From the NCBI RefSeq assembly GCF_001936595.1, contig NZ_MLBG01000001.1, positions 62,001 through 126,000 on the forward strand: 64,000 nucleotides of DNA, written 5' to 3'. Below, one piece after another: positions 45,572 through 54,319 of this stretch. Position 1 is the stretch's first letter. Every line of letters starts with the position of its first letter. The translations under genes were made by a program, and so were the position numbers. The stretch comes from Desulfovibrio sp. DV (lineage in GTDB: Bacteria > Desulfobacterota > Desulfovibrionia > Desulfovibrionales > Desulfovibrionaceae). The notes under the pieces were generated by a model that saw nothing but the letters and a program-made list of their open reading frames with translations, was not told where the DNA came from and did no database searches.

Positions 45572-45760
45572 TCGAAGTCCGATCCGACGCCGGAAGAAAT
45601 GGCCCAGGCCCGAAAGCTGGTCGAACGCAGAGTCAAGGAGGGAGGGGCGGCAACGCCTCCGGCCGCCACGCCCGCTGTCGACCACGAGTTCGTGAAGCGC
45701 TGTCTTTAGGCCGGCCAAAAGGGCGACGGACTCCTTTGCGCCGCCATGCATCGGGGACGG
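45572..45760 (+). pseudogene. Truncated copy of the phage helicase-primase gene start
   Basis: Nearly identical to 49271-49459, the first 65 or so codons of the phage primase gene (codons for SKSDPTPEE, VERRVKE, VDHEFVKRCL). It carries an in-frame stop (TAG at 45706) where the intact gene has TAC, then loses similarity at about 45760. It is a decayed remnant of a second related prophage. Confidence 0.85.
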
Positions 45761-46136
45761 GGAAAGCCCGACGGCCATAGGCAACACACTGGGCAGGCTT
45801 GGAAAAGACGAAGAGGAACTGGCCGCCCACGCCGAGCTCGTGGCCCGGATGGGGATGCGCCGCAGCCAGCCCTGCGGGAGCAGGTCGCCATAACGCGAAA
45901 GAACAAGCGTGTTATTTGAGACAACGTGGGACGGTTGAGGAAGAACTTGGGCTTTTTCCTCTGTTGGCTTTCAGATACCCAAGGACTTATTTGATAGCTA
46001 AAGGGTGACGCCAGAGCGTCATTGTCTACAGCGTCCACCAGTCGGCCCAGGCGCGTGTGTGAGGCCAAGTCGGTCAGAGAGCGGGGGGCGGTGTCGGGAA
46101 GGCGCCAACGGTGACGCCTTCCCGACATGGCAAAGA
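45761..46136. other. Prophage-remnant DNA without a gene
   Basis: Non-coding junk between the primase fragment and the SH3b gene. Bases 46032-46053 (CGTCCACCAGTCGGCCCAGG and on) match 60506-60527, just before the gpW gene of the large prophage. Thus two phage regions about 11 kb apart in the intact prophage are joined here within 300 bases. It ends with the hairpin at 46093. Confidence 0.6.
46093..46126 (-). terminator. Hairpin downstream of the SH3b gene
   Basis: Arms GTCGGGAAGGCG and CGCCTTCCCGAC around a 10-base loop, 11 bp beyond the stop of the SH3b gene. No T-run on the - strand. Confidence 0.6.
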
Positions 46137-46607
46137 CTAGAGGGCCGGACCGCAGGTATTCTGGAAGATGTTGTTGGTGTTGACCCAGCCGCACATGTCG
46201 GAGCTTGGCACATGCACCAGGGCCCAGCCTTCGCGGTCGTCCACTAAGACGTCGACCCGGGTGCCGATGGCCAGCTTGGCCAGCTCGCCGCAGTACGTGC
46301 CTTCGCAATTGCGGAGGGGCAGACCCGTGAAGCCGGCCTTGGCCGACCACATGGGCGTGGTGGTCCAGGCCTCAGCCATGATGTACGGCTGCCCCGGGCA
46401 TATGGTCGGAACCATGCGGACTGGGGCTGGGGCCACGGCCATGACCGGGGCCGGAGCCTGCTGCATAACCCTGGGCGCGGCTTTATGGTGGCGCACCCGC
46501 TGGACTTTTTTGGGGGGCCTGGGGCCTTCTTCGTCAGCATGGCCCACAACGGCGGAGCCGGACAGCATAGCGACAGCGAGAAACACAGATACGAGAATCC
46601 TTTTCAT
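46137..46607 (-). CDS. Exported SH3b-domain protein
   Basis: A 156-residue exported protein with a clear signal peptide (MKRILVSVFLAVAMLSGSAVVGHA) and AAAGGAGG before the ATG at 46607. A basic proline/alanine-rich linker (PPKKVQRVRHHKAAPRVMQQAPAPVMAVAPAPVRM) follows. The C-terminal domain (FTGLPLRNCEGTYCGELAKLAIGTRVDVLVDDREGWALVHVPSSDMCGWVNTNNI) is a bacterial SH3, a cell-wall binding fold. The four cysteines there may form disulfides. The frame opens at 46853, without support. It lies in the att-flanked element but looks host-like by composition. Confidence 0.8.
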   Translation of the reverse strand: MKRILVSVFLAVAMLSGSAVVGHADEEGPRPPKKVQRVRHHKAAPRVMQQAPAPVMAVAPAPVRMVPTICPGQPYIMAEAWTTTPMWSAKAGFTGLPLRNCEGTYCGELAKLAIGTRVDVLVDDREGWALVHVPSSDMCGWVNTNNIFQNTCGPAL

Positions 46608-46874
46608 GATGCCTCCTTTTGGGGCCGTAGCCGAGCCTCGACCCGTTCCAAATCCTGAGGGATGCCACTGTTTATCTTTTAATACACCGTCGGCGAATCC
46701 GGTCAATGCCGTTTCGCCGCCAGGGAAGGATAAATTGGGACGCAGCGGAGCCTGCCCCGTGAATGACGAATAGATGGAGTTGTATGCTAATTGATATCTG
46801 TTATAATTCCTTTGCGTTAACGCTGCCCCAAGCTGGTTCGGGCGGCCCGTCACAATGTCCGGTCGATATGAAGA

Positions 46875-48287
46875 TTATTTCAGGAGCAACAGAAAGGGGG
46901 GCGTCCAAGTGCCCTTGGCCTCGAAGGCTCCCAGATCCGGCTTGCCCTTGGAAAGCCGGGGCTCGTAGCTTTGATGCTTCTTGTACTGGTAAAGTACTGG
47001 ATACGCCTCCGGGTGCAAGGCGGTGCCGACATTGATGCACGGGGATGAAGGGGAGATATGGAAATCCTGGATGCCGGCATTCACGAACCCGGGGGCTTCG
47101 CCGGTGATGTTGCCGCCATCGTCGTAGATGGTGCCCGTGAGCCCGCTGTGGCTGTCCGTCCAGTTCGCCTTCAGCCAGTTGTGAGAAAGGTGGAGCACTC
47201 CGGTTTGGTCGAGCAGGGCGAGAGCGGTTCCCGAGGCGCTGGTCCAGACGATATTATTGCGGCAGTCACAGGTTTCATCGTTGGTTGAGAGACGCAGCAG
47301 GGTCGTGTTGCCTGTTCTCGTCGAGATGACCGTATTTTGATAGAAATGGAGGGTTCCTTTCCTGTATTTGCTCTTGTCGCCGCTGTCGCCTCCATAATGG
47401 AGAATCTGACTATTCCCGGCGTTTTCCGGTTCGATTAAGACATTGCCATACACAAATGTCTTGCGGTAGCTGGGGTCATTCACGATTTCTGAACTGTCCT
47501 CGGCATCCACAAGGTCAAGCTGCCGATTACCGCTTTCAATCCAGTTGTACCGGATGATGAGGCCGGCGGAGCGATCCTTTAAATTGTTGCCCAGGCAGTC
47601 AGCGCGTAATGGACCGAAGAAGTTGAACTGGTAGAGGATACCAATTGCGGCGGTATAGGCATTGTGCTCGTAGATGCTTCCTGCGATCCCGTTATCGTAA
47701 ATCCGACAACGTTCGATGAGAATGTCACGGGTGGCGTGTGATACGAAGAGGCCATTGCCAGAATCGCGTAGGATGCAGTTTCTGAGGATAATGTTCCGGC
47801 CGTTTTCGACATAGATCGCGGCAGTGTTGTTGGCATAATCGCTGAGACCGTTTCGACCGGTGAACTGGTAAGGCGTTCTGCCGCTTCGGATGTCGAGGTT
47901 CTCCACCACGATCCAGCTTGGCTCGTCCACGGCTGGAATATTTGCTCCGCCGATTTTGACGACCCCGCGCTCCTCGCTCCAGAAATTGATGCTGCTGCGT
48001 GTGGTGGCGTTTCGCCCGTCTATGACGGGCAACTCGCCGTTGGCATTGGGCACGCCTCGAACCGTGAAGGGTTGTTGCTCGGTGCCCTGGACCGCGATTA
48101 CCCACTTTTCCTGGTAGGGTGTATCCCGCCAGTAGATCAGCACCAAATCGCCGGCACGCATGCTTTCCCAGGGGGCATCGCCGATGTTCGCAGAGGATTT
48201 TCCGGGTCCGACCTCATAGGTGGTCGCCAGGACCGGAACCGCCTGAGTAAGAAACATAACGCATAGAAGCAGCACTTTCAGGTTCAT
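46875..48287 (-). CDS. Secreted right-handed beta-helix protein (pectate-lyase-like)
   Basis: A 470-residue exported protein. The signal peptide is MNLKVLLLCVMFLTQAVPVLA, with GAGGTG upstream. The body is a parallel beta-helix: a periodic series such as IVVENLDIRSG, NNTAAIYVENGRNIILRNCIL, DSGNGLFVSHATRDILIERCRIYDNG and LIIRYNWIESG, ending DLGAFE, the phrase that closes many right-handed beta-helix proteins. Such proteins cleave or bind polysaccharide (pectate lyase, alginate lyase or tailspike types); the substrate is unknown. Within the att-flanked element, downstream of the integrase remnant. May be phage- or host-derived. Confidence 0.8.
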   Translation of the reverse strand: MNLKVLLLCVMFLTQAVPVLATTYEVGPGKSSANIGDAPWESMRAGDLVLIYWRDTPYQEKWVIAVQGTEQQPFTVRGVPNANGELPVIDGRNATTRSSINFWSEERGVVKIGGANIPAVDEPSWIVVENLDIRSGRTPYQFTGRNGLSDYANNTAAIYVENGRNIILRNCILRDSGNGLFVSHATRDILIERCRIYDNGIAGSIYEHNAYTAAIGILYQFNFFGPLRADCLGNNLKDRSAGLIIRYNWIESGNRQLDLVDAEDSSEIVNDPSYRKTFVYGNVLIEPENAGNSQILHYGGDSGDKSKYRKGTLHFYQNTVISTRTGNTTLLRLSTNDETCDCRNNIVWTSASGTALALLDQTGVLHLSHNWLKANWTDSHSGLTGTIYDDGGNITGEAPGFVNAGIQDFHISPSSPCINVGTALHPEAYPVLYQYKKHQSYEPRLSKGKPDLGAFEAKGTWTPPFLLLLK

Positions 48288-48482
48288 GAGACACCTCGCT
48301 GTCCGGCATTGTAGTGTGTTCTGGATTGCCGGCCAGGGTCATGACGCCGTCGTCGTGCAGGGTGATGGAGGAGGTGGCTTGGCGTCGGGGGTTTGTGGCT
48401 CTATTCGTAGAAGTCCTGGGACGGAATGAGAAAGCGGTAGGAACGGATGGCCGCCGGGCCAAGTGTCTCGCTGATGCCCCAG

Positions 48483-48620
48483 CTAGCCGGCGGCATCGTG
48501 GTAGCAGACCGCGTAGGTGCGGTCCACGGGCTGCCCGGGCTTGCGGACAGTCGATTCGCGGTACAATACGCCCTCGTACTTGGTCTTGATGTGCGCCCGG
48601 GGCTGCCCATCGTCCGGCAG
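48483..48620 (-). pseudogene. Integrase remnant (N-terminal arm-binding segment)
   Basis: In one frame the - strand reads RAHIKTKYEGVLYRESTVRK and then PVDRTYAVCYHDAAG before a stop at 48483. KYEGVLYRESTVR resembles the N-terminal arm-type DNA-binding segment of phage tyrosine integrases. No catalytic part follows and there is no clear start. It sits directly inside the right att copy, where an integrase gene belongs. The match is by motif only, so the call is tentative. Confidence 0.45.
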
Positions 48621-48664
48621 TAGCCTACAGGCGCGATTTCGGCAACGACGTTAGCCATGTGTTA

Positions 48665-48742
48665 GCCGGCAACGAAAAAAGGGTCGCGACGGTATGTCGC
48701 GACCCTTTGACTTCGGTTTTGGTGGGCAATGTAGGATTCGAA
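48665..48742. repeat. Attachment-type direct repeat, right copy
   Basis: Partner of the 43998-44075 repeat (one mismatch in 78). Includes the GGGTCGCGAC/GTCGCGACCC hairpin, whose - strand T-run makes it the terminator of the tRNA. The similarity to a tRNA continues to the right beyond the repeat (see next). Confidence 0.85.
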
Positions 48743-48768
48743 CCTACGGCCTTTGGCTCCGGAGGCCT
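48720..48768 (-). pseudogene. 3' fragment of tRNA-Arg(CCG)
   Basis: On the - strand: anticodon stem-loop remainder with loop CTCCGGA (anticodon CCG), variable loop, T-arm GTAGG/CCTAC with loop TTCGAAT, acceptor strand ATTGCCC and ACCA. Only three anticodon-stem pairs form, and no GGGCAAT 5' acceptor strand or D-arm precedes, so this is not a working tRNA. It is the tRNA part of a phage attachment site. Confidence 0.75.
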
Positions 48769-48769
48769 G

Positions 48770-49252
48770 GATTCTACTCCCCGGGTAGCCCCAAGCGCCG
48801 CCGGGACCATGCATCAACGCTCTCTCCTTTCACCTCTGCTTCCCCGTCATCTGCGATTCGCCGACTAAGCTACTTCTCCTTTCGCTTATCCGTCCCCGTC
48901 AGCATTCAGCCCCTGGACTGCATATGTCGCCGCCTTGAGCGGGGCGGGCAGGGGGCATGTGCCCTCGCGTTGGGGTCAGGACATGCGCCCGCCGCGCTCA
49001 AGGCGTACCGCTCCGCCGCGCGTGAGCGCGGCGCTCTCCCGGCGCGCCCTCTCTCTCCTCCTCCACCTTGAGCAGACCACGGATGTCCTGGCCGCATGGG
49101 CACCCCTGGCCGTTCTGCGGGTCCTTCCCGGGACCTGGAAATGGTCGCGCACGTTGGGTGCGGGTGGTCGCGGATTTTTGCGGAAAAAATCTGGCGGAAA
49201 AACGGAAAAACCTTCGGCAGCGGGCTGTTGATGGCCGCCAAACCCAACAGGA
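48770..49252. other. Gene-free start of the second prophage
   Basis: About 480 bases before the helicase-primase gene. Bases 49185-49225 hold three GCGGAAAAA-type words in about 30 bases, which might be replication or regulator sites. No gene with protein character is visible; no integrase lies here. Confidence 0.4.
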
Positions 49253-49261
49253 TTGCTGAAA

Positions 49262-50911
49262 ATGTCTGATTCGAAGTCCGATCCGACGCCGGAAGAAATC
49301 GCCCAGGCCCGGGAGCTGGTCGAACGCAGGGTCAAGGAGGAAGGGGCGGCAACGCCTCCGGCCACCACCCCTGCTGTCGACCACGAATTCGTGAAGCGCT
49401 GCCTTTACGCCGGGCAAAAGGGCGACGGCCTCATGTTCGCGGCCATGCATCGGGGGCGGCTGCTGTGCGCCCCGGAACTCAAGGGCCAGTGGTTTGAATG
49501 GACCGGCTCCTACTGGAAGCAGGTCACGGTCTACCGGGCCGAGGCTGCGGTCGAGGCCGTGGTCGCCCGGTACGATGAGACGCGGCTCCATTTTGAGGCG
49601 CAGATCGCCGAGGCCAGACAAGCCCATGATGACGAGACGGTCAAACGGCTGGATAAATTGTGCAAGCGCCTGCGCAAAAACATCGACGATCTGCGCGAGG
49701 GGTCAGGGGTCACGGCCAGCCTGCGGTTTGCGCTCTCGAACGACGATCCCCTGCTGGTGCGGATGGAGGATTTCGACGCGGATCCGTACCTGCTCGGGGT
49801 GGCCAACGGAGTGGTGGATCTGCGCACGGGCGAGTTTCGCGACGCCCGGCCCACGGATCTTTTGCGGCGCACCTGCGGCGTGGCCTGGGAAGGGATCGAT
49901 GCGCCGTGCCCGACCTGGGATGCCTTTGTCACGGAGATCGTGGGCGAGGATCCGGAGGTGGCCGCATTCATCCAGCGGGTGTTTGGCTATGCCGCGGCCG
50001 GCCTCTCATCCGAACCGCTGTTTGTGGTGCTGGCCGGCGAGGGCCGAAACGGCAAGACGGTCATGGTCGAGACCCTCGGCAAAGTGCTTGGCGACTACAT
50101 GGGGCCGATCCCGGCCGAGCTGCTCCTGGATCAGGGGCAGGCCCGGGACGCGGACAAACCCACGCCCACCATCATGAGTCTCAACGGGCTGCGCATCGCC
50201 TACGCCGCTGAGACTGACGACAACCGCCGGTTTTCGATCTCCCGGGTCAAGTGGCTGTCGGGCGATGACCGGCTCACCGGCCGCTACATGTGGGACCGCG
50301 ACCCGAGCAGCTTCTACCCGACGCACACCCTTTTCCTCCTGACCAACCATCGTCCCCATGCCGGGGCGCACGAGTACGCCTTTTGGGACCGGCTGCGCCT
50401 GGTCAATTTCCCGTTTCGCTACGTGGACAACCCCAAAGGGGAGGGGGAGCGCCTTCGGGACCGCACTTTGCCCGCCCGCCTGGAGCAGGAGCTGCCCGGC
50501 ATTCTGGCCTGGCTGGTCCGGGGCTGCCTGCTCTGGCAGTCCGAGGGCATCTTGCCGCCGAAATCGGTGCTGGCCGCCACCGAGGAATACAAGCGCGAAG
50601 AGGATCACATCCAGGATTTCGTGGAGGAGTGCCTGATCCGGACGCCGGAAGAGAAAGACACCCGGGTCACGGCCACCGCGATCTACGAACTGTACACCCG
50701 CTGGCACCTCAAAAACCGGGGCAAATATGTGCCGACCATGAACACTTTCGGCAAACACCTCGGCCGCAAGATCCACAAGGAGCGGCGCGGCGGCGTGATC
50801 TACTACTACGAGGTGCGCCTCAACCCGGACGCGGAAGACGCCTATCCCGAAAAGAACAGCAAGGACAAGGGGTTCGACCTTTCAGGGTGGGGCGACAAAC
50901 CGGCTTGGTGA
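49262..50911 (+). CDS. Phage/plasmid helicase-primase (D5/P4-type SF3)
   Basis: A 549-residue replication protein. The N-terminal 200 residues form the D5-like region; a superfamily 3 helicase follows with Walker A GEGRNGKTV (about 259-267). Then MSLNGLRIAYAAETDDNRRFSISRVKWLSGDDRLTGRYMWDRDPSSFYPTHTLFLLTNHRP is the SF3 motif B/C region; a winged C-terminus (DFVEECL, ATAIYELYTRWHLKNRG) ends it. It unwinds DNA at the phage origin. The ATG at 49262 is in the same place as in the truncated copy at 45572; an ATG at 49253 is also possible. Followed by an AGGACA-rich gap and a second primase-like gene. Confidence 0.88.
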   Translation: MSDSKSDPTPEEIAQARELVERRVKEEGAATPPATTPAVDHEFVKRCLYAGQKGDGLMFAAMHRGRLLCAPELKGQWFEWTGSYWKQVTVYRAEAAVEAVVARYDETRLHFEAQIAEARQAHDDETVKRLDKLCKRLRKNIDDLREGSGVTASLRFALSNDDPLLVRMEDFDADPYLLGVANGVVDLRTGEFRDARPTDLLRRTCGVAWEGIDAPCPTWDAFVTEIVGEDPEVAAFIQRVFGYAAAGLSSEPLFVVLAGEGRNGKTVMVETLGKVLGDYMGPIPAELLLDQGQARDADKPTPTIMSLNGLRIAYAAETDDNRRFSISRVKWLSGDDRLTGRYMWDRDPSSFYPTHTLFLLTNHRPHAGAHEYAFWDRLRLVNFPFRYVDNPKGEGERLRDRTLPARLEQELPGILAWLVRGCLLWQSEGILPPKSVLAATEEYKREEDHIQDFVEECLIRTPEEKDTRVTATAIYELYTRWHLKNRGKYVPTMNTFGKHLGRKIHKERRGGVIYYYEVRLNPDAEDAYPEKNSKDKGFDLSGWGDKPAW

Positions 50912-51163
50912 CCAGGACATAGGACATTGGCCAGGACATCCCGCGTTGGATTGTCCTGGGGGCGGGAAGGGGCGCGGACTCTGAATGGAAGGGTGCGCCA
51001 GGACATCAGGACCACGGCACGTAATGCCGTCTAAAAACGCTGTACTCGGCTCGGAGCATACCATGTCATCCTGTCCTACTGTCCTACTTTTTAAAAAAGG
51101 AAAAGATAATAGGTTGTTAGAGCCAGGATATTGCCAGGACCTTGCCATGCAATCAGGACATCC
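50911..51163. repeat. AGGACA-rich non-coding stretch between replication genes
   Basis: In the gap 50912-51166, AGGAC or its complement occurs about nine times: CCAGGACAT forms at 50911, 50931 and 50999, TGTCCTGG at 50952, two TGTCCTAC at 51072-51086, CCAGGACC at 51133, and CAGGACATC at 51154. It also contains a T-run and an AAAAAAGGAAAA stretch. It could be a phage replication origin or regulator binding array. Confidence 0.5.
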
Positions 51164-51166
51164 GCG

Positions 51167-52858
51167 ATGAGCGCCGACATCCTTGGTCTGTTTGAGGCCC
51201 ACGGGCTGAGGCTCGTGAAAAAAACGGGCAGCGAATGGGCCGCGCCGTGCCCGGCCTGCGGCGGCGAGGACCGTTGCATGGTCCGCCCCGGCGACCATGG
51301 CGGCATGGGCGGGTACTGGTGCCGGCAGTGCGAGACCTACGGCGATGCCATCCAGTTTTTGCGCGATTTCGAGAACATGAGCTACGCCGAGGCCTGCCAG
51401 CATCTGGGCATGGCCACCCCCAGGTCTACGGCCGCCTTGCCCCGGGTGCCGCGTCCGGCCGCCGGCCAGGATCCGTTTGAGGCCACGCCGTCGGTCCCGC
51501 CGGTGGAGGTCTGGTCGACCAAGGCCACGGCCTTTGCCGCCTGGGCCCACCAGCATCTGCTGGCCAACCCCACCTGGTTGTCCTGGCTGGCCGCCCGGGG
51601 CCTGCCGCTGGACGCGGTTGTGCGTTACCGGCTGGGCTGGAATCCGGGCGACAAGGGCAAGTCCTGCCTGATCCGGCCGCGCGCCTCCTGGGGGTTGCCG
51701 CCGCTCGAGGCCAAGCCCGGTCAGGACAAGCCCAAAACCACCTTTTGGCTCCCGCGCGGGCTGGTCATTCCCCAGCTGCCGGCCGATCCGGACGGCCCGG
51801 TGCTGCGCCTGCGCATCCGGCGGCCGGACGAAGACCGCCAGCGGTTTGACCCAAGCAAGAAATATTACGTGATCCCGGGCAGCTCCATGGACGCCATGAT
51901 CCTGGCCCCGGAGTCTGCGGCTTTTGTCGTGGTCGAGTCCGAACTGGATGCGCTCATGCTGCACCACCAGCTCGGCGACCTGATCGGCGTGGTCTCGGTA
52001 CAGACCGCCAACGTCAAGAAAATTGCGGCCGACATCCACGCGGCCCTGGCCCGGGCCAAGTCGATCCTGGTGGCCCTGGACGCCGAGGGGGCCGGCGGGG
52101 CCGGGGCCAAGGGCTGGCAGCGTTGGGCCGCGTCGTTTCCACGGGCGAAAAGGTGGCCGTGCCCGGTCGGCAAAGATCCCGGTGAAGCCTTTGAAAAAGG
52201 CGCGAACCTGCGCGCCTGGGTATTGGCCGGGCTGCCGCCGGCGATGCTCCCAGGACGTTTGCCGACTGGACAGCCGCCCAAAGGGGAGGGGGAAAAACCG
52301 GAAGAGGGGACGGGGGGCGCGGTCGCCGGGGACGTGGCGGCTGAGGAAGCGCCGGCGGTGTCAGCCGAAACGGCGGCGTTGTCAACCGAATTGCCGGCGG
52401 ATGGCGGGGTTTCCGGGGCGTTGTCAGCCGAAGTCTCGGCGGCCGCGCCGGCCGTGCGCTGGCTCGATCCCGACTACGTGACCGCCCTGGGCATGGTGCC
52501 CCTGGGGGAGTTGCTCGAGGCTATGGCCACGCACCGGGTGGAGCCGGTGCTGGTGGCCGGGCTGGCCGCGGCTGACGAGCGCGTCCTGGCGCTGCGGCCG
52601 GCCGGCGATGTCCCTGCCGAGGCCATGGCCCGGGTGGGGACGCTGTTTTTTGGTCAGTGTCTCGAGGCGGTGCTGTGGTTCGCCCGGCTTGGCGGGCTGC
52701 GAGCGGCCAAAGGCCTGACGCCGCTTCGCGGCCGGCCCGATGCTGTCGGGGAGTCGGCCGCCATCGTGCGGCGGTTGGGAGCGGAGCCGGTGGGGCTGGT
52801 CTTCGCCGGCTGGACCAGCCTGGACTATTGGCGCGGCCGGGAGGCGGCGCGGCGGTAA
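51167..52858 (+). CDS. Zinc-ribbon primase with TOPRIM-like domain
   Basis: A 563-residue phage primase. The N-terminal zinc finger is CPACGG(x)EDRC...YWCRQCETYGDAIQFL (residues 24-55), followed by an origin-like helical piece. The middle resembles a TOPRIM domain: FVVVESELDALMLHHQLGDLIGVVSVQTANVKK, and SILVALDAEGAGGAGAKGW with the metal-binding acidic residues. An alanine/glutamate-rich linker (about 390-460) leads to a C-terminal helical domain. It makes primers for the SF3 helicase upstream. The ATG at 51167 is chosen since the frame's extra N-terminal residues lie in the repeat region. It is separate from the D5-type gene, giving the phage two primase-type proteins. Confidence 0.75.
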   Translation: MSADILGLFEAHGLRLVKKTGSEWAAPCPACGGEDRCMVRPGDHGGMGGYWCRQCETYGDAIQFLRDFENMSYAEACQHLGMATPRSTAALPRVPRPAAGQDPFEATPSVPPVEVWSTKATAFAAWAHQHLLANPTWLSWLAARGLPLDAVVRYRLGWNPGDKGKSCLIRPRASWGLPPLEAKPGQDKPKTTFWLPRGLVIPQLPADPDGPVLRLRIRRPDEDRQRFDPSKKYYVIPGSSMDAMILAPESAAFVVVESELDALMLHHQLGDLIGVVSVQTANVKKIAADIHAALARAKSILVALDAEGAGGAGAKGWQRWAASFPRAKRWPCPVGKDPGEAFEKGANLRAWVLAGLPPAMLPGRLPTGQPPKGEGEKPEEGTGGAVAGDVAAEEAPAVSAETAALSTELPADGGVSGALSAEVSAAAPAVRWLDPDYVTALGMVPLGELLEAMATHRVEPVLVAGLAAADERVLALRPAGDVPAEAMARVGTLFFGQCLEAVLWFARLGGLRAAKGLTPLRGRPDAVGESAAIVRRLGAEPVGLVFAGWTSLDYWRGREAARR

Positions 52859-52981
52859 ATGGAGGGCTGCCGACCGGAGCGCCAACTCCTGCCGGCGGCC
52901 GGATGTGCGGGAACGTCCGACCAGGAAACCCCAACCCTCCAGCCATGCATGGCCCGGAGGAGGTAGCACGGGGACTGACGG

Positions 52982-54319
52982 ATGCAAACTCTCAAACTCG
53001 AATACTGGCTGGTGGATAGGCTGCGACCCTACGGGCGGAGCCTGCGGAAATACGGGAAATCGGTGGTGGAGCGCATGATGGAGTCGATCAGGGAATACGG
53101 ATTTCGGGTGCCGGTGCTGGCCCGCTCCTGCGGCGAGGTGGTCAACGGCCATCTTTGCCTCGAGGCTGCCAAGCGCCTGGCGCTGGAAACCGTGCCCGTG
53201 ATCCTGGCCGACGATCTGTCCGAGGAGCAGGTCCGCACCTTTCGGCTGCTGGTCAACCGCTCTGCGACCTGGGCGGCCTGGGACGATGAGATGGTGGCCC
53301 TGGAGCTGGACGAACTGCGCGACCTGGACATGGATCTGGCCCTGACCGGCTTTGACGTGTCCGAGCTGGATGCGCTGCTGGCCCTGCTGCCGCTCGAGGG
53401 ACGAACCGATCCTGACGACGTACCGCCGCTGCCGGAAACGCCGGTCACTCGGCCGGGCGACGTCTGGCGTCTCGGCCGCCATCGGCTGCTGTGCGGCGAC
53501 GCCACCGCGCCGGCGGCGTATGCGGCGCTGCTCATCGATGAGCGTCCGGAGCTGGCCGTCACCGATCCGCCCTACAACGTGGCTGTCGAGGGCCGGGCCG
53601 GCAAGATCCTCAATGACGACATGGCGGCCGGCGCATTCCGGGAGTTCCTGGGCCGCGCCTTCGCCGCCCTCTATGGCGCGCTGGCCGATGGCGCTGCAGC
53701 TTACGTGGCCCACTCCGACACCGAGGGACTCACGTTTCGTGAGTCGTTTCAATCGGCCGGATTCAAGCTGGCCTCGTGCCTCATCTGGCGCAAAAACATC
53801 CATGTGCTCGGCCGGGCAGACTATCACTGGCAGCACGAGCCGATCCTCTACGGCTGGAAGCCGACGGGCGGCCACGCCTGGTTCGGCGGCCGCCGCCAGT
53901 CCACCCTTATCGAGGCGCTGCCCGGCGCGGTCATCCTGCCGGACGGCCGGGTGCAAATCCCGGCCGGCGACGATCTCTATCTCATCTCCGGCCAGGATCT
54001 GACCGTCGAGGTCGCGCCCGGCTCCTTCGTGAGCGTCAACAAACCCGCCAGGAGTGATGACCACCCGACCATGAAACCGGTGGCGCTGCTCGAGCGGCTC
54101 ATCCGCAATTCCAGCCGCCCGGGCGGCCTGGTCATCGATCCCTTTGGCGGATCCGGCTCCACGCTGATCGCCTGCGAGGGCCTGGGCCGGGTCTGCCGCA
54201 CCCTCGAACTGGATCCGCGCTTTTGCGACGTCATCATCCGCCGTTGGCAGGAGCACACGGGCGGCGTGGCCGTGGCCCTGGATGGTCGGCCGTTCCCGGC
54301 GGCAGGGGGCGCGGCATGA
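52982..54319 (+). CDS. ParB-like/DNA (N4-cytosine or N6-adenine) methyltransferase fusion
   Basis: A 445-residue protein in two parts. Residues 1-130 are a ParB/Srx-like nuclease-type domain (LRPYGRSLRKYGKSVVERMMESIREYGFRVPVLAR, GEVVNGHLCLEAAKRL). The rest is a DNA methyltransferase of the beta class: TDPPYNV comes first, with the S-adenosylmethionine motif DPFGGSGSTLIACEGLGR near the C-terminus, typical of DPPY-first order. Such fusions are common in phages, where they protect DNA or regulate packaging. The specificity is unknown. Its stop overlaps the small terminase-like gene by four bases. Confidence 0.9.
   Translation: MQTLKLEYWLVDRLRPYGRSLRKYGKSVVERMMESIREYGFRVPVLARSCGEVVNGHLCLEAAKRLALETVPVILADDLSEEQVRTFRLLVNRSATWAAWDDEMVALELDELRDLDMDLALTGFDVSELDALLALLPLEGRTDPDDVPPLPETPVTRPGDVWRLGRHRLLCGDATAPAAYAALLIDERPELAVTDPPYNVAVEGRAGKILNDDMAAGAFREFLGRAFAALYGALADGAAAYVAHSDTEGLTFRESFQSAGFKLASCLIWRKNIHVLGRADYHWQHEPILYGWKPTGGHAWFGGRRQSTLIEALPGAVILPDGRVQIPAGDDLYLISGQDLTVEVAPGSFVSVNKPARSDDHPTMKPVALLERLIRNSSRPGGLVIDPFGGSGSTLIACEGLGRVCRTLELDPRFCDVIIRRWQEHTGGVAVALDGRPFPAAGGAA

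Noticed and set aside
48720-48800. Functional tRNA-Arg(CCG)
   Set aside because: The T-arm, acceptor 3' strand and CCA are there, but the D-arm and 5' acceptor strand are missing and the anticodon stem has only three pairs.
52424-54256. 610-codon frame on the - strand over the primase/methyltransferase genes
   Set aside because: Antisense shadow; the + strand genes carry all recognisable motifs.
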